Assembly (NCBI RefSeq): GCF_001612805.1
Contig: NZ_BDBD01000030.1
Location: forward strand, 1-38,299
From: Nocardia coubleae NBRC 108252
Lineage (GTDB): Bacteria; Actinomycetota; Actinomycetes; Mycobacteriales; Mycobacteriaceae
Reading direction: 5' to 3'
DNA: 38,299 bases
Position numbers and translations under genes: made by a program. The stretch's first letter is position 1. Each line of letters begins with the position of its first letter. This document shows, in pieces, positions 27,344-35,667 of this stretch. The notes below the pieces were generated by a model. It searched no databases and was not told the origin of the DNA. It worked only from the letters and a program-made list of their open reading frames with translations.

Positions 27344-29383
27344 TCAACCGGTATAGACCTTGGCCCCCCGATCGCCGTCGGCGCCTTCGTCGAGGAGTTT
27401 CGTGGCGATCTTCGACAGTGCCTCGTCGAGCAGGGCCCGATCGGTGGGGTCCTCGCAGTTCCAGTCGTCGAGGCGGTCACCCAGCCAGCGCCGCCACCCG
27501 GCTCGCAAGGTGTCGACCTCGGTGCGACCCGTGTCGGTGAGGGCGAGCGTGCCCGCCTCGGCGTGCAGCAGTCCCGCGTCGGCCGCCTGCCGGAAGACCG
27601 GGGCGAGCACCTCGACCGGGAGCCGGTGCCGGTAGGCGATGCCGTACACGGTGGCGGGCATGTCCTGTTTGCCGTACAGGTACACCTGGCCCAACGCCCA
27701 CGCGGTGTCCGGACTCAACCGGCTGCCCGAAGCGGCGATGAGTTCGGGAATGATCGGACCCTTCGCCCGCGCCTTGCGGACGGTCGCCGCGACCGAGCGT
27801 TCCAGCTGCACCACCCGGTCGTGCGAGTCCGGCACCGAGAACCCCTCCCCCACATCGCCCGCGCCGTGGCGCGCGCTGTCGCGCAGCCGCACCTGCGGCA
27901 GGAACCAGGCGACGACGAAACCGAGCAGCGCCACGGGAACCACCCAGGCGAAGACATGGTCGATCGAGCGGGCGTAGGCGTCGATCACCGGTGCGGCCTG
28001 TTCGACGGGCAGCTCGCGCAGCAGCTTCGGATTCGCCACCACCTCCGCCGGAACGTCGGGCGCCTCGCGCATCGCCTCGGCCAGCGCGGTCTTGCTCTCG
28101 TTGTTGTAGAGCGTCCCGAAGACCGCAGTGCCGAACGCGCTGCCGAGGGTGCGGAAGAAGGTGACACCGGAGGTCGCCGTGCCGAGGTCGGCGTAGGGCA
28201 CGGTGTTCTGCACGACGATGGTGAGCACCTGCATGCCCAGCCCGAGGCCCGCGCCGAGAATCAGCATGTACAGCGATTCCAGCCACACGCTGGTGTGCCG
28301 GTCCATCGTCGACATCAAGCCGAGGCCCACGGCGAGCACGGCCATGCCGACGATCGGGAAATACCGGTACCGGCCGGTCTTGCCGACCACCTGGCCGGAG
28401 AAGATCGAGGTGATGAACAGGCCGACGACCAGCGGCAAGGTACGCACACCCGACACCGTCGCCGACACACCGTCGACGTATTGCAGGTAGGCGGGCAGGT
28501 AGGTCATCGAGCCGAGCATGGCGAAACCGACGATGAAACTGAGCACCGAGGACACCGTGAACACCCGGCTGCGGAACAACCGCATCGGCAGCATCGGCTC
28601 CTTCGCCCGGTTCTCCACCCGCACGAACGCGGCGAGCAGCACGACGGCGAGCACGAACAGCCCGATGATCTGCCAGGAACCCCACGGATACTCGTTGCCA
28701 CCGAATTCCAGGCCAAGGATCAGCGCCGACACACCGACGGCGACCAGGCCGATGCCGAGGTAGTCGATCACCGGCCGGGTACGGGCGGCGAGTTTGGGCA
28801 GCGTCCGCGCCGCCATCACCAGCATCACGACGACCACCGGGACGTTCACATAGAAACACCAGCGCCAGCTCGCGTGGTCGGTGAACAGCCCGCCGAGCGT
28901 GGGACCGAGAACCGTGGTGATGCCGAAGACCGCCCCGAGCGCACCCTGGTATTTGCCGCGCTCGCGCAGCGGAATGGTGTCGGCGATCAGGGCCATCGAC
29001 GTGACCATCAGCCCGCCCGCACCGACGCCCTGGATTCCGCGCGCGAGGATCAGCATCGGCATGCCGCCTGCCATGCCAGCCAGCGCGGAACCGGCGATGA
29101 AGATGATGCCGCTGATCTGGAACAGCAGTTTGCGGCCGAACAGGTCACCGAGTTTGCCCGCGAGCACGGTCGCGACGGCCTCGGCGAGCAGGTACGAGGT
29201 GACCACCCAGGCCATGTGCCCCGCGCTGCCGAGATCGGCGACGATCGAGGGCAGCGCGGCCGACACGATGGTCTGGTCGAGCGCGGCCATCAGCATGCCG
29301 AGCACCACCGTGGCGAATACGAGATTGATCTTGGTCTTGCTCATCGGCGCGACGGGCTCGTCTACAGCAACACCATCCGGCAT
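27344..29383 (-). CDS. DHA2-type multidrug MFS transporter with C-terminal cytosolic domain
   Basis: The product is about 679 aa. The first ~500 residues form a 14-span DHA2 transporter with motif A (GKLGDLFGRKLLFQ), an LDQTIVSAALPSI first span and motif C-like GAVFGITTVLGPTLGG, as in EmrB and LfrA. The last ~183 residues are soluble, with helices and LLHAEAGTLALTDTGRTEVD resembling a winged helix. The family exports cationic or hydrophobic drugs with H+. I prefer ATG 29383; ATG 29344 is possible. It is 67 bp downstream of tetR, which probably controls it, and 59 bp upstream of padR. Confidence 0.88.
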   Translation of the reverse strand: MPDGVAVDEPVAPMSKTKINLVFATVVLGMLMAALDQTIVSAALPSIVADLGSAGHMAWVVTSYLLAEAVATVLAGKLGDLFGRKLLFQISGIIFIAGSALAGMAGGMPMLILARGIQGVGAGGLMVTSMALIADTIPLRERGKYQGALGAVFGITTVLGPTLGGLFTDHASWRWCFYVNVPVVVVMLVMAARTLPKLAARTRPVIDYLGIGLVAVGVSALILGLEFGGNEYPWGSWQIIGLFVLAVVLLAAFVRVENRAKEPMLPMRLFRSRVFTVSSVLSFIVGFAMLGSMTYLPAYLQYVDGVSATVSGVRTLPLVVGLFITSIFSGQVVGKTGRYRYFPIVGMAVLAVGLGLMSTMDRHTSVWLESLYMLILGAGLGLGMQVLTIVVQNTVPYADLGTATSGVTFFRTLGSAFGTAVFGTLYNNESKTALAEAMREAPDVPAEVVANPKLLRELPVEQAAPVIDAYARSIDHVFAWVVPVALLGFVVAWFLPQVRLRDSARHGAGDVGEGFSVPDSHDRVVQLERSVAATVRKARAKGPIIPELIAASGSRLSPDTAWALGQVYLYGKQDMPATVYGIAYRHRLPVEVLAPVFRQAADAGLLHAEAGTLALTDTGRTEVDTLRAGWRRWLGDRLDDWNCEDPTDRALLDEALSKIATKLLDEGADGDRGAKVYTG

Positions 29384-29450
29384 GGCCCCAGTATGGGCGT
29401 TGCCGCGCCCGGCGAGAGCCCAGTGACACGGCAGCAATCGGACCGATATC

Positions 29451-30083
29451 TCAGCGCACGGCGTAGCCGGCCAGCCCCGGTTCGAGCGCGTCGAAGGCGA
29501 CCTCGGCATAATCGGTGAGGGCAGCGGCGATCTCGTCGCCCGACTCGCCCGCGAGGGTGCGACGCAGGATCTCCTCGAACAACACGCGATGCACGCCTGC
29601 CAGTTGTGCGGCGGCTACTCGAGGGGTGATGTCGTCGGGCGCGGCGGCGGTCTCCTCGGCGAGTGCGCGGGCCAGCGCCGCCTCCCGCTCGTCGTGGAAC
29701 TCCCGTAACCGGGCGGTGAGGGCTTGGCTGTCGGTGATCATCTTGGCGAACGGCGCGCCGCTGAAACCGATCACGGGGTCCTGGGCGGCCACGGCGGCGA
29801 GGTAGGCACCGCGCAGGGCGGCCAGTGCGGACTGGCCGGGGGCGCGCTCGCGCACGATCGCGGCGAGCTGTTCGACGTAGGCCGCGCCGAGGTCTAGGGC
29901 CAGGTCTTCCTTGCGGGGAAAGTAGTTGGTGACGGTCATCTTCGCCACATCGGCGGCCGCGGCGATCTCGGCGATCGTCACCTTGTCGAACCCGCGTTCG
30001 AGGAACAACTCGGTGGCGCGGTGCGAGATCTGCTCCCTGGTCTGCTGCTTCTTCCTGGCCCGTAACCCCTGCTGCGTAGTCAT
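29451..30083 (-). CDS. TetR-family transcriptional regulator
   Basis: The 210-aa product has the TetR helix-turn-helix at about 34-60 (DKVTIAEIAAAADVAKMTVTNYFPRKEDL) and a helical ligand-binding C-terminus. TetR genes next to DHA2 exporters usually repress the exporter and respond to its substrates. ATG 30083 gives a normal N-terminus. It is divergent from the sigma factor gene, and the shared intergenic region contains an ACATA-N4-TATGT dyad overlapping the sigma gene's promoter. Confidence 0.92.
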   Translation of the reverse strand: MTTQQGLRARKKQQTREQISHRATELFLERGFDKVTIAEIAAAADVAKMTVTNYFPRKEDLALDLGAAYVEQLAAIVRERAPGQSALAALRGAYLAAVAAQDPVIGFSGAPFAKMITDSQALTARLREFHDEREAALARALAEETAAAPDDITPRVAAAQLAGVHRVLFEEILRRTLAGESGDEIAAALTDYAEVAFDALEPGLAGYAVR

Positions 30084-30119
30084 GTCCTCAGCGTAACTGA
30101 ACTCGTCCCAAAATTGTTC

Positions 30120-30148
30120 TTGACATATTTTTATGTTCGACCTAAGTT
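30120..30148 (+). promoter_or_regulatory. Promoter of sigma factor gene
   Basis: TTGACA (30120-30125) and TAAGTT (30143-30148) are separated by exactly 17 bp, a near-consensus housekeeping promoter directed at the sigma gene. It gives a leader of about 40 nt. Confidence 0.72.
30123..30136. promoter_or_regulatory. Candidate TetR operator overlapping the sigma promoter
   Basis: ACATATTTTTATGT has perfect 5-bp arms around TTTT. It overlaps the -35 box and spacer of the divergent sigma promoter, so bound TetR would block that promoter as well as its own. Confidence 0.5.
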
Positions 30149-30196
30149 TGTGTTCGTCGCCGCGAGCGACATTTCCTTCGCCGAACGGGAGCCTCC

Positions 30197-31117
30197 TTGA
30201 CTGTGACCACCGATCCCATCCGCGACTACCTCACCGCCATCAGCCGCACGCCCCTGCTGACGGCCGAGCAGGAATACGCCCTGGCCGCACGAATCGCCGC
30301 GGGTGTCGAGGCCCGCACGGAACTGGATGAGAACGCCTCGGCGGGAGTCGAGCTCTCCGCGGCACGACGGAAGGAGTTGCAGCGCAGCGTGATCGATGGT
30401 CAGCGCGCGAAAGACCATATGGTTCGGGCGAATCTGCGCCTGGTGGTGTCCATCGCCCGGCGCTTCCCGACCAACACCGGGATGTCGCTGCTCGACCTGA
30501 TCCAGGAGGGCACCCTCGGCTTGATGCGCGCGGTGGACAAGTTCGACCACCGCCGCGGGCTCAAGTTGTCGACCTACGCCACCTATTGGATCCGCCAGTC
30601 CATCGGTCGCGCGCTCACCGACCAGGGGCGGACCATCCGGCTGCCGTCCAATGTGGCCGATGTACTGCACAAAGTCGTGCGGGTGCGTCGCGAGCTGACC
30701 CACGAGCTCGGCCGGGCGGTCACCGCCGAGGAGATCGCGGAGCGGGCCGAACTCACCGTCGCCCAGGTAACGGCGGCGCTGCGCCACGAGGCGGAACCGG
30801 TGTCGCTGCAGACACCGCTCGGGGAGGACACCGAACTCGGCTCGGTACTGCCCGACACCGCGCCCCCACCTGCCGAGCTGGTCGCCGAGCGGATGCTCCG
30901 CGGGTACGTGGAGGCGGCCCTGGCCGGGCTCACCGAGCGTGAATCCGACGTCATCCGGCTGCGTTTCGGCCTCGATCGCGGTGAGGCCCGCACACTGGAG
31001 GAAGTGGGATCACAGCTGGGTGTCTCCCGGGAGCGTGCCCGGCAGATCGAGGCGAAGGCCATGACCAAGCTGCGCAGGCCCGCGTGTGCCCGTACGCTGG
31101 CCGGGTTGCTCGGCTGA
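30197..31117 (+). CDS. Group 2 sigma-70-family sigma factor
   Basis: The 306-aa product has region 1.2 (about 7-36), region 2 (about 70-140, with the -10 element helix TYATYWIRQSIGRAL), region 3 (about 150-225) and region 4 (about 240-297, with LEEVGSQLGVSRERARQIE). It lacks the long N-terminal extension of principal sigma factors, so it is a SigB/HrdB-like alternative factor. I chose TTG 30197 because GGGAG ends 5 bases before it; GTG 30203 is also possible. It would bind promoters close to the housekeeping consensus. Confidence 0.9.
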   Translation: MTVTTDPIRDYLTAISRTPLLTAEQEYALAARIAAGVEARTELDENASAGVELSAARRKELQRSVIDGQRAKDHMVRANLRLVVSIARRFPTNTGMSLLDLIQEGTLGLMRAVDKFDHRRGLKLSTYATYWIRQSIGRALTDQGRTIRLPSNVADVLHKVVRVRRELTHELGRAVTAEEIAERAELTVAQVTAALRHEAEPVSLQTPLGEDTELGSVLPDTAPPPAELVAERMLRGYVEAALAGLTERESDVIRLRFGLDRGEARTLEEVGSQLGVSRERARQIEAKAMTKLRRPACARTLAGLLG

Positions 31118-31132
31118 CCACTTCCGATCGAT

Positions 31133-31148
31133 CTTACTCGAGAGTAAG
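31133..31148. promoter_or_regulatory. Palindrome in front of the SDR gene
   Basis: CTTACTC-GA-GAGTAAG is a dyad with perfect 7-base arms, and nine of the ten bases per side match if extended to 31130-31151. It ends 8 bases before the SDR start codon. The half-site TTACTCG also occurs in the padR dyad. Confidence 0.6.
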
Positions 31149-31156
31149 GTCGGGGC

Positions 31157-32032
31157 ATGGCATGGAAACCAGCTGACATCGCGGACCAGACCGGCCGCAC
31201 CTTCGTGATCACCGGCGCCAACGGCGGCCTCGGCGCCGAGACCACGAAGGTGCTGGCCGCCAAGGGCGCCACCGTGATCATGGCCTGTCGCAACAAGGCC
31301 AAGGCCGAACCGATCGCCGCCGCCATCCCCGGCGACGTGCGGGTGGCCGCCCTCGATCTGGCCGACCTGGCCTCCGTGCGCGAATTCGCCGAGCAGCAGG
31401 GCGAATTCGATGTGCTCGTCAACAACGCGGGCCTGATGAACGTGCCGTTCTCGCGGACGGCCGACGGGTTCGAAACCCAGTTCGGGGTGAACCATCTGGG
31501 TCACTTCGCCCTCACCGGGCTACTGCTCGACCGCGTCCGCGACCGGGTGGTGACCCTGGCCAGCATCGCCCACAAGCAGACCCCCAAGCTGTGGATCGAC
31601 GACCTGAACTACGAGAACCGGCGCTACCAGCGCAATCTCGCCTACGCGCAGGCGAAGCTGGCCAACCTCATGTTCGCCCGCGAACTGCAGCGCCGCCTCG
31701 GCGAGGCGGGGGCGAAGCAGAAGTCCTACGCGGTGCACCCCGGCGTCTCGGCGACCGACCTGTTCGCCCGCACCGAGACCCTGCTGGACCGGGTGAGCAA
31801 GCCGGTCATCCGCCTCATCGGCCACCCGCCCGCCAAGGCCGCCCACTCCACCCTGTTCGCCGCGACCGAACCCGACGCCGATCCCACCGTCTACTGGGGT
31901 CCGAACCGGCTCATGCAGTCGCAGGGTCCGGTCGAGGCGTGCCCGTCGAGTTCGCTGTCGCGCAATCCCGAACTGTCGCGGCGCCTCTGGGAGGAATCGG
32001 AGCGGATGACGGGCGTCGCCTACGAGTTCTGA
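31157..32032 (+). CDS. Short-chain dehydrogenase, retinol dehydrogenase-like
   Basis: The 291-aa product has the classical SDR pattern: TGANGGLG (19-26), NNAG (89-92), Ser136 in TLASIAH and catalytic Tyr163/Lys167 in YAQAK, with the RDH-like C-terminal region. It should oxidise or reduce an alcohol/ketone with NAD(P). The substrate is unknown. The palindrome at 31133-31148 overlaps its leader. Its last 13 bases overlap the convergent MDR gene. Confidence 0.9.
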   Translation: MAWKPADIADQTGRTFVITGANGGLGAETTKVLAAKGATVIMACRNKAKAEPIAAAIPGDVRVAALDLADLASVREFAEQQGEFDVLVNNAGLMNVPFSRTADGFETQFGVNHLGHFALTGLLLDRVRDRVVTLASIAHKQTPKLWIDDLNYENRRYQRNLAYAQAKLANLMFARELQRRLGEAGAKQKSYAVHPGVSATDLFARTETLLDRVSKPVIRLIGHPPAKAAHSTLFAATEPDADPTVYWGPNRLMQSQGPVEACPSSSLSRNPELSRRLWEESERMTGVAYEF

Positions 32033-32958
32033 GCGACCTCGAGCACGATCTTGCCCCGCGTGCGCTGGGTGTCGGCGATCTCGTGCGCCTTGCTCGCCGA
32101 CCCCAGCGGCACCACGGTGTCCACATGCACGCGCAGGGCGCCCTCGCGGGCCAGATCCGCGATCGCGAGCATGCCGGCGCGGTCGGCCTCGACGATCATG
32201 AACTGGGCCCGCAACCCCAGCGGACGCGCGATGTCGGCGAGCGCGGCCTCGGCGGGCGATGCGAGGGAGACCACGATGCCGCCCGGCCGGAGCGTGCGCA
32301 GCGAGCGTGGCCCGTATTCGCCGCCGATGGTGTCGACCACCACGTCGATGTCGCGGGCCACTTCCTCGAAAGCCGTTGTGGTGTAGTCGATCACCTCGTC
32401 GGCGCCCAGGCCGCGGACGAACTCGTGGTTGTCGGCGCGCGCCGTGCCGACGACATGGGCACCGCGCGCTTTCGCGATCTGCACCGCCGCCTGTCCGACA
32501 CCGCCCGCCGCGGCGTGGACCAGCACACGCTGTCCCGGACGCACATCGGCGGTGTCGACCAGCGCCTGCCACGCGGTGAGGGCGACCAGCGGCAGACCGC
32601 CCGCCTCGAGATGGCTCAGGTTCGTGGGCTTGTGGGCGAGATGGCGGGCCGGCGCGGTGACGTACTCGGCATACGTTGCGGCCGGGTGCGGGTGTCGTGG
32701 CATGCCGAACACCTCGTCGCCCGGGTCGAACAACGTGACGCCGAGGCCCACCGCCTCGACGACACCGGAAACATCCCAACCGAGCGGGGTGATCGCGCCC
32801 CGCAGCCCGCCAAGGGCGCGATGCCAGGAGTCGGTCGGGTTCACACCCGCCGCATGTACCCGGATCAGCACTTCCGCCGGGCCGGGTTCCGGCCGGTCGA
32901 CGTCGATCACCCGCAGCACCTCGGGTCCGCCGAAGGTGTCCTGTCCGATTGCCCGCAT
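32020..32958 (-). CDS. Zinc-independent MDR oxidoreductase, quinone oxidoreductase-like
   Basis: The 312-aa product has a GroES-like N-terminal domain, the NADPH motif AAAGGVGQAAVQIAKARG (150-165), and lacks the zinc-ligand cysteine cluster and typical GHE motif, so it is a zinc-free MDR enzyme such as NADPH:quinone oxidoreductase. I chose ATG 32958 (AAGGAA ahead) over upstream in-frame codons that would run into the AraC gene. It is convergent with the SDR gene, with the two coding ends overlapping. Confidence 0.87.
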   Translation of the reverse strand: MRAIGQDTFGGPEVLRVIDVDRPEPGPAEVLIRVHAAGVNPTDSWHRALGGLRGAITPLGWDVSGVVEAVGLGVTLFDPGDEVFGMPRHPHPAATYAEYVTAPARHLAHKPTNLSHLEAGGLPLVALTAWQALVDTADVRPGQRVLVHAAAGGVGQAAVQIAKARGAHVVGTARADNHEFVRGLGADEVIDYTTTAFEEVARDIDVVVDTIGGEYGPRSLRTLRPGGIVVSLASPAEAALADIARPLGLRAQFMIVEADRAGMLAIADLAREGALRVHVDTVVPLGSASKAHEIADTQRTRGKIVLEVAQNS

Positions 32959-32984
32959 GTCGATTCCTTCTGTGCGCGTTGCCG

Positions 32985-32999
32985 TTTCCGTACGGGAAA
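32985..32999. promoter_or_regulatory. Dyad between MDR oxidoreductase and GlxA-like genes
   Basis: TTTCC-GTACG-GGAAA lies in the 88-bp gap between the divergent genes, 26 bases from the MDR start and about 48 from the GlxA-like start. It is a candidate operator for the AraC protein. Confidence 0.4.
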
Positions 33000-33046
33000 G
33001 ACAATGCCGGGCATCGGGGAAGCCGACGAGTGGCAGGGAGGCCAAT

Positions 33047-34021
33047 ATGTGCAAGGATCTTGCCATGCAGCGCGTGGTGGTTCTGGCCCTGGACGGCGTG
33101 TATCCCTTCGAACTCGGGATCCCGGCCCGCATCTTCGGGACGGCGGTCGGGGCGGACGGCAGCCCGCTCTACGAAATCCGCACCTGCAGCCTCGACGGCG
33201 CGCCGGTACGCACGAACGCCGACTTCACGATCTCGGTGGAGCGGGACAGCAGTGCGCTCGACGACGCCGACATCGTCGTCATCCCGCCGTTCAACGAATG
33301 CGACGACCACGCGAGCTATCGCCTACCCGAGAAGGTGGCCGACGCGTTGCGGCGCCCGCAGACCCGGGTGGTGAGCTTCTGTACCTCGGCCTTCGTACTG
33401 GCCACGCTCGGATTGCTCGACGGCAGACCCGCGACGACCCACTGGAACCAGGCCGAACGGTTCCGCCGTGAGTTCCCCCGGGTGCGCATGGACGCCGACG
33501 TGCTGTTCGTCGACGACGGGCGCATCCTCACCGCCGCGGGCAGTGCGGCGGGCATCGACCTGTGCCTGCACCTGCTGCGCAGCGACCACGGTAGCGCCGT
33601 CGCCAACCGGGTGGCGCGGCTGTGCATCGTGCCACCGTGGCGCGAGGGCGGTCAGGCCCAGTTCATCGATCGGCCGATGCCCGAATCGGGCACCGCGAGC
33701 ACCGCCGATACCCGCGCCTGGGCGCTCACCCACCTCGACCGCCCCCTGTCCCTCGCCGAACTCGCCGCCCACGCCCGGATGAGCGTGCGCACCTTCTGCC
33801 GCCGCTTCCGCGAGGAAACCGGCCTCCCGCCCGGCCAGTGGCTCACCCGCCAGCGCGTCGACCTGGCCCGTCACCTGCTCGAGGCCACCGACCTGCCCAT
33901 CGACCGCGTCGCGGCCGAGTCCGGCCTCGGCACCGCCGCCTCCCTGCGCCAGCATCTCGCCACCACCATCGGCGTCTCCCCCACCACCTACCGCCACACC
34001 TTCCGCGCCGCGCAGCTGTGA
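33047..34021 (+). CDS. GlxA-type AraC regulator with DJ-1/PfpI domain
   Basis: The 324-aa product has an N-terminal class I glutamine amidotransferase-like fold with Cys112 in FCTSAFVLATLG, where DJ-1 enzymes have their nucleophile, and a C-terminal AraC helix-turn-helix pair (about 225-320; LAELAAHARMSVRTFCRRFREETG and IDRVAAESGLGTAASLRQH). GlxA-type proteins usually act as transcriptional activators. I chose ATG 33047 (GGGAGG ahead); ATG 33065 is a possible shorter start. It is divergent from the MDR oxidoreductase, a plausible target. Confidence 0.9.
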   Translation: MCKDLAMQRVVVLALDGVYPFELGIPARIFGTAVGADGSPLYEIRTCSLDGAPVRTNADFTISVERDSSALDDADIVVIPPFNECDDHASYRLPEKVADALRRPQTRVVSFCTSAFVLATLGLLDGRPATTHWNQAERFRREFPRVRMDADVLFVDDGRILTAAGSAAGIDLCLHLLRSDHGSAVANRVARLCIVPPWREGGQAQFIDRPMPESGTASTADTRAWALTHLDRPLSLAELAAHARMSVRTFCRRFREETGLPPGQWLTRQRVDLARHLLEATDLPIDRVAAESGLGTAASLRQHLATTIGVSPTTYRHTFRAAQL

Positions 34022-34094
34022 CGCCTGCCTCGACCGGGTTTGTGGGCCGCGACCTGCTCCTACGCAACGTGTAGTAGGCAGGTACCGTTGTGGT

Positions 34095-34523
34095 GTGTCC
34101 GATCGACCTTCCCGCCCGGCGTACAACCGGCCCGCGCTGATCGCGCTGGTCATCGTGGTCGCGCTCGGCTGTCTCGCACTGGCCTGGTGGCAGTGGGAAC
34201 GGTTCGATTCCGCGACCGGAACCGGGCAGAACCTCGGGTACGCGCTGCAGTGGCCGCTGTTCGCGGCGTTCGCGGTGTTCGCCTACGTCAGGTTCGTGCG
34301 TCTCGAACGCGAGGCGGGCGAGCCCGCCGCGCCGCGCGCGAGCAAGGCCGAGGCGCCGCGCGAGATTCCAGCCGGAATCCTGCCGGAACGGCCCAAGGCC
34401 GCCGCCGCGGACGACCCGGAGACCGCCGCCTACAACCAGTACCTGGCGCGATTGCACGCCAGCGATATCGATGCGCAGACCCGCGCCGCCGGTCTGCACG
34501 CCCCTGAGAGGAATGCCGGGTGA
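34095..34523 (+). CDS. Membrane protein similar to mycobacterial LprD
   Basis: The 142-aa product has two hydrophobic segments (about 14-33 and 47-66, with GQNLGYALQWPLFAAFAVFAYV) and a conserved EIPAGILPERPK motif in the cytosolic part. This recalls M. tuberculosis Rv1343c (LprD) by sequence memory and gene order (DUF3817 follows). The putative lipobox LGC is weak. A GTG start at 34095 lies just after TACCGT, suggesting a leaderless message. The function is unknown. Confidence 0.75.
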   Translation: MSDRPSRPAYNRPALIALVIVVALGCLALAWWQWERFDSATGTGQNLGYALQWPLFAAFAVFAYVRFVRLEREAGEPAAPRASKAEAPREIPAGILPERPKAAAADDPETAAYNQYLARLHASDIDAQTRAAGLHAPERNAG

Positions 34524-34891
34524 CCGACAACAACACCACCGCACCGTCGCTGGACAAACCGGCTACCGGCGCACCGGCGGACAACGCCAAGATCGCCTCC
34601 GCGCTGCTGCGCTACCGCGCCCTTGCCTGGTTCACCGGTCTGTGGCTGCTGCTGCTCACCGCCGAGATGATCGCCCAGTACGGCTTCGGCATGGACACCC
34701 CGCGCTGGATCGCGCTCGTGCACGGCTGGGTGTACTTCGCCTACCTGCTGGTCACCGCCGACCTCGCGGTCAAGGTCCGCTGGCCCATCGCCCGCACCGT
34801 CGGCACCCTCATCGCGGGCACCATCCCCCTGCTCTCCTTCTTCGTCGAGCACCGCAACGCCAAAGACGTCAAAGCTCAGTACAACCTCTGA
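34520..34891 (+). CDS. DUF3817 membrane protein
   Basis: The 123-aa product has about three spans with a conserved ALAWFTGLWLLLLTAEMI segment, HGWVYFAYLL and a terminal SFFVEHRNAKDVKAQ, as in DUF3817 proteins and M. tuberculosis Rv1342c. GTG 34520 overlaps the LprD-like stop by four bases (GTGA), so the pair is translationally coupled. Biochemical role unknown. Confidence 0.87.
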   Translation: MTDNNTTAPSLDKPATGAPADNAKIASALLRYRALAWFTGLWLLLLTAEMIAQYGFGMDTPRWIALVHGWVYFAYLLVTADLAVKVRWPIARTVGTLIAGTIPLLSFFVEHRNAKDVKAQYNL

Positions 34892-34905
34892 GGTCCTGGG
34901 CTCTC

Positions 34906-35052
34906 GATCACCACGCCCTGATGGCGGCATCTCGCGAGTAGCCTCCGCCACCACGGCGTGGTGATCTCGATCGATGCCGAGCGCCCTCGACTGGACCACG
35001 CCCTGATGGCGCATCGGCGCCGGGTGGGCTCCATCACCAGAGCGTGATGATC
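34906..35052. repeat. Alternating 26-bp repeat pairs forming two hairpins
   Basis: Four related units lie at 34906-34931, 34941-34966 (reverse), 34991-35015 and 35027-35052 (reverse). Units 1 and 2 agree at 21 of 26 positions after reversal; units 2 and 4 at 20 of 26. Units 1 and 3 share the exact 17-mer ACCACGCCCTGATGGCG. Each adjacent pair can fold into a long stem with a 9-11 base loop. The region lies between the convergent DUF3817 and rdgB genes and could act as a double terminator or as a mobile REP/BIME-like element. Confidence 0.7.
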
Positions 35053-35059
35053 GTGAAAC

Positions 35060-35665
35060 TCAGGCCAGGGCTGCCAAGGCAGGCAGGAGCTGGGTGAGTG
35101 CGCGGCCTCGGTGGGACGCGGCGTCTTTTTCCGCAGGGGTGAGGTCGGCGGCGCTGCGGGGGCCGCCGTCGGGGTGGAAGAGCGGGTCGTAGCCGAAGCC
35201 GCCTTCGCCCTGTGGTTCGCGGGCGATGGTGCCGGGCCATTCGCCGCGGACCACCGTTGTGGTGCCGTCGGGCAGGACGAGGGCGCAGGTCGAGACGAAG
35301 CGGGCGGTGCGCCGTTCGTCGGGGACGTCGCCGAGCTGACCGAGCAGCAGGGCGTTGTTGTCCTCGTCGTCGCCGTGGCGGCCGGCCCAACGGGCCGACA
35401 GCACGCCGGGCATCCCGTTGAGGGCATCCACCTCGATACCGGAATCATCTGCCACACAGGGCAATCCGGTCGCAACAGCACCGTCACGCGCCTTGGCGAT
35501 CGCGTTCTCCTCGAAGGTGGCGCCGATTTCGGGGGCCTCCTCGTAAGGGGGCACGTCGTCGAGGCTCACCAGTTCGATCCCGGCGACACCCGCGTCGTCG
35601 AGGATGCGGCGCAATTCCTTCAGCTTCTTGGCATTCCGGCTGGCGACCAGCACGCGCGTGCCCAC
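35060..35665 (-). CDS. rdgB: dITP/XTP pyrophosphatase RdgB
   Basis: The 201-aa product is a Ham1/RdgB enzyme that hydrolyses non-canonical purine nucleoside triphosphates to monophosphates. It has LVASRNAKKL at the N-terminus, ATFEENAIAKAR, VADDSGIEVDALNGMPGVLSARWAG split over residues 71-95, then GGFGYDPLF and SHRGRAL. GTG 35665 matches mycobacterial starts; the gene follows rph with three bases between. The frame upstream is an rph shadow. The neighbour order matches M. tuberculosis Rv1341. Confidence 0.95.
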   Translation of the reverse strand: MGTRVLVASRNAKKLKELRRILDDAGVAGIELVSLDDVPPYEEAPEIGATFEENAIAKARDGAVATGLPCVADDSGIEVDALNGMPGVLSARWAGRHGDDEDNNALLLGQLGDVPDERRTARFVSTCALVLPDGTTTVVRGEWPGTIAREPQGEGGFGYDPLFHPDGGPRSAADLTPAEKDAASHRGRALTQLLPALAALA

Positions 35666-35667
35666 GG

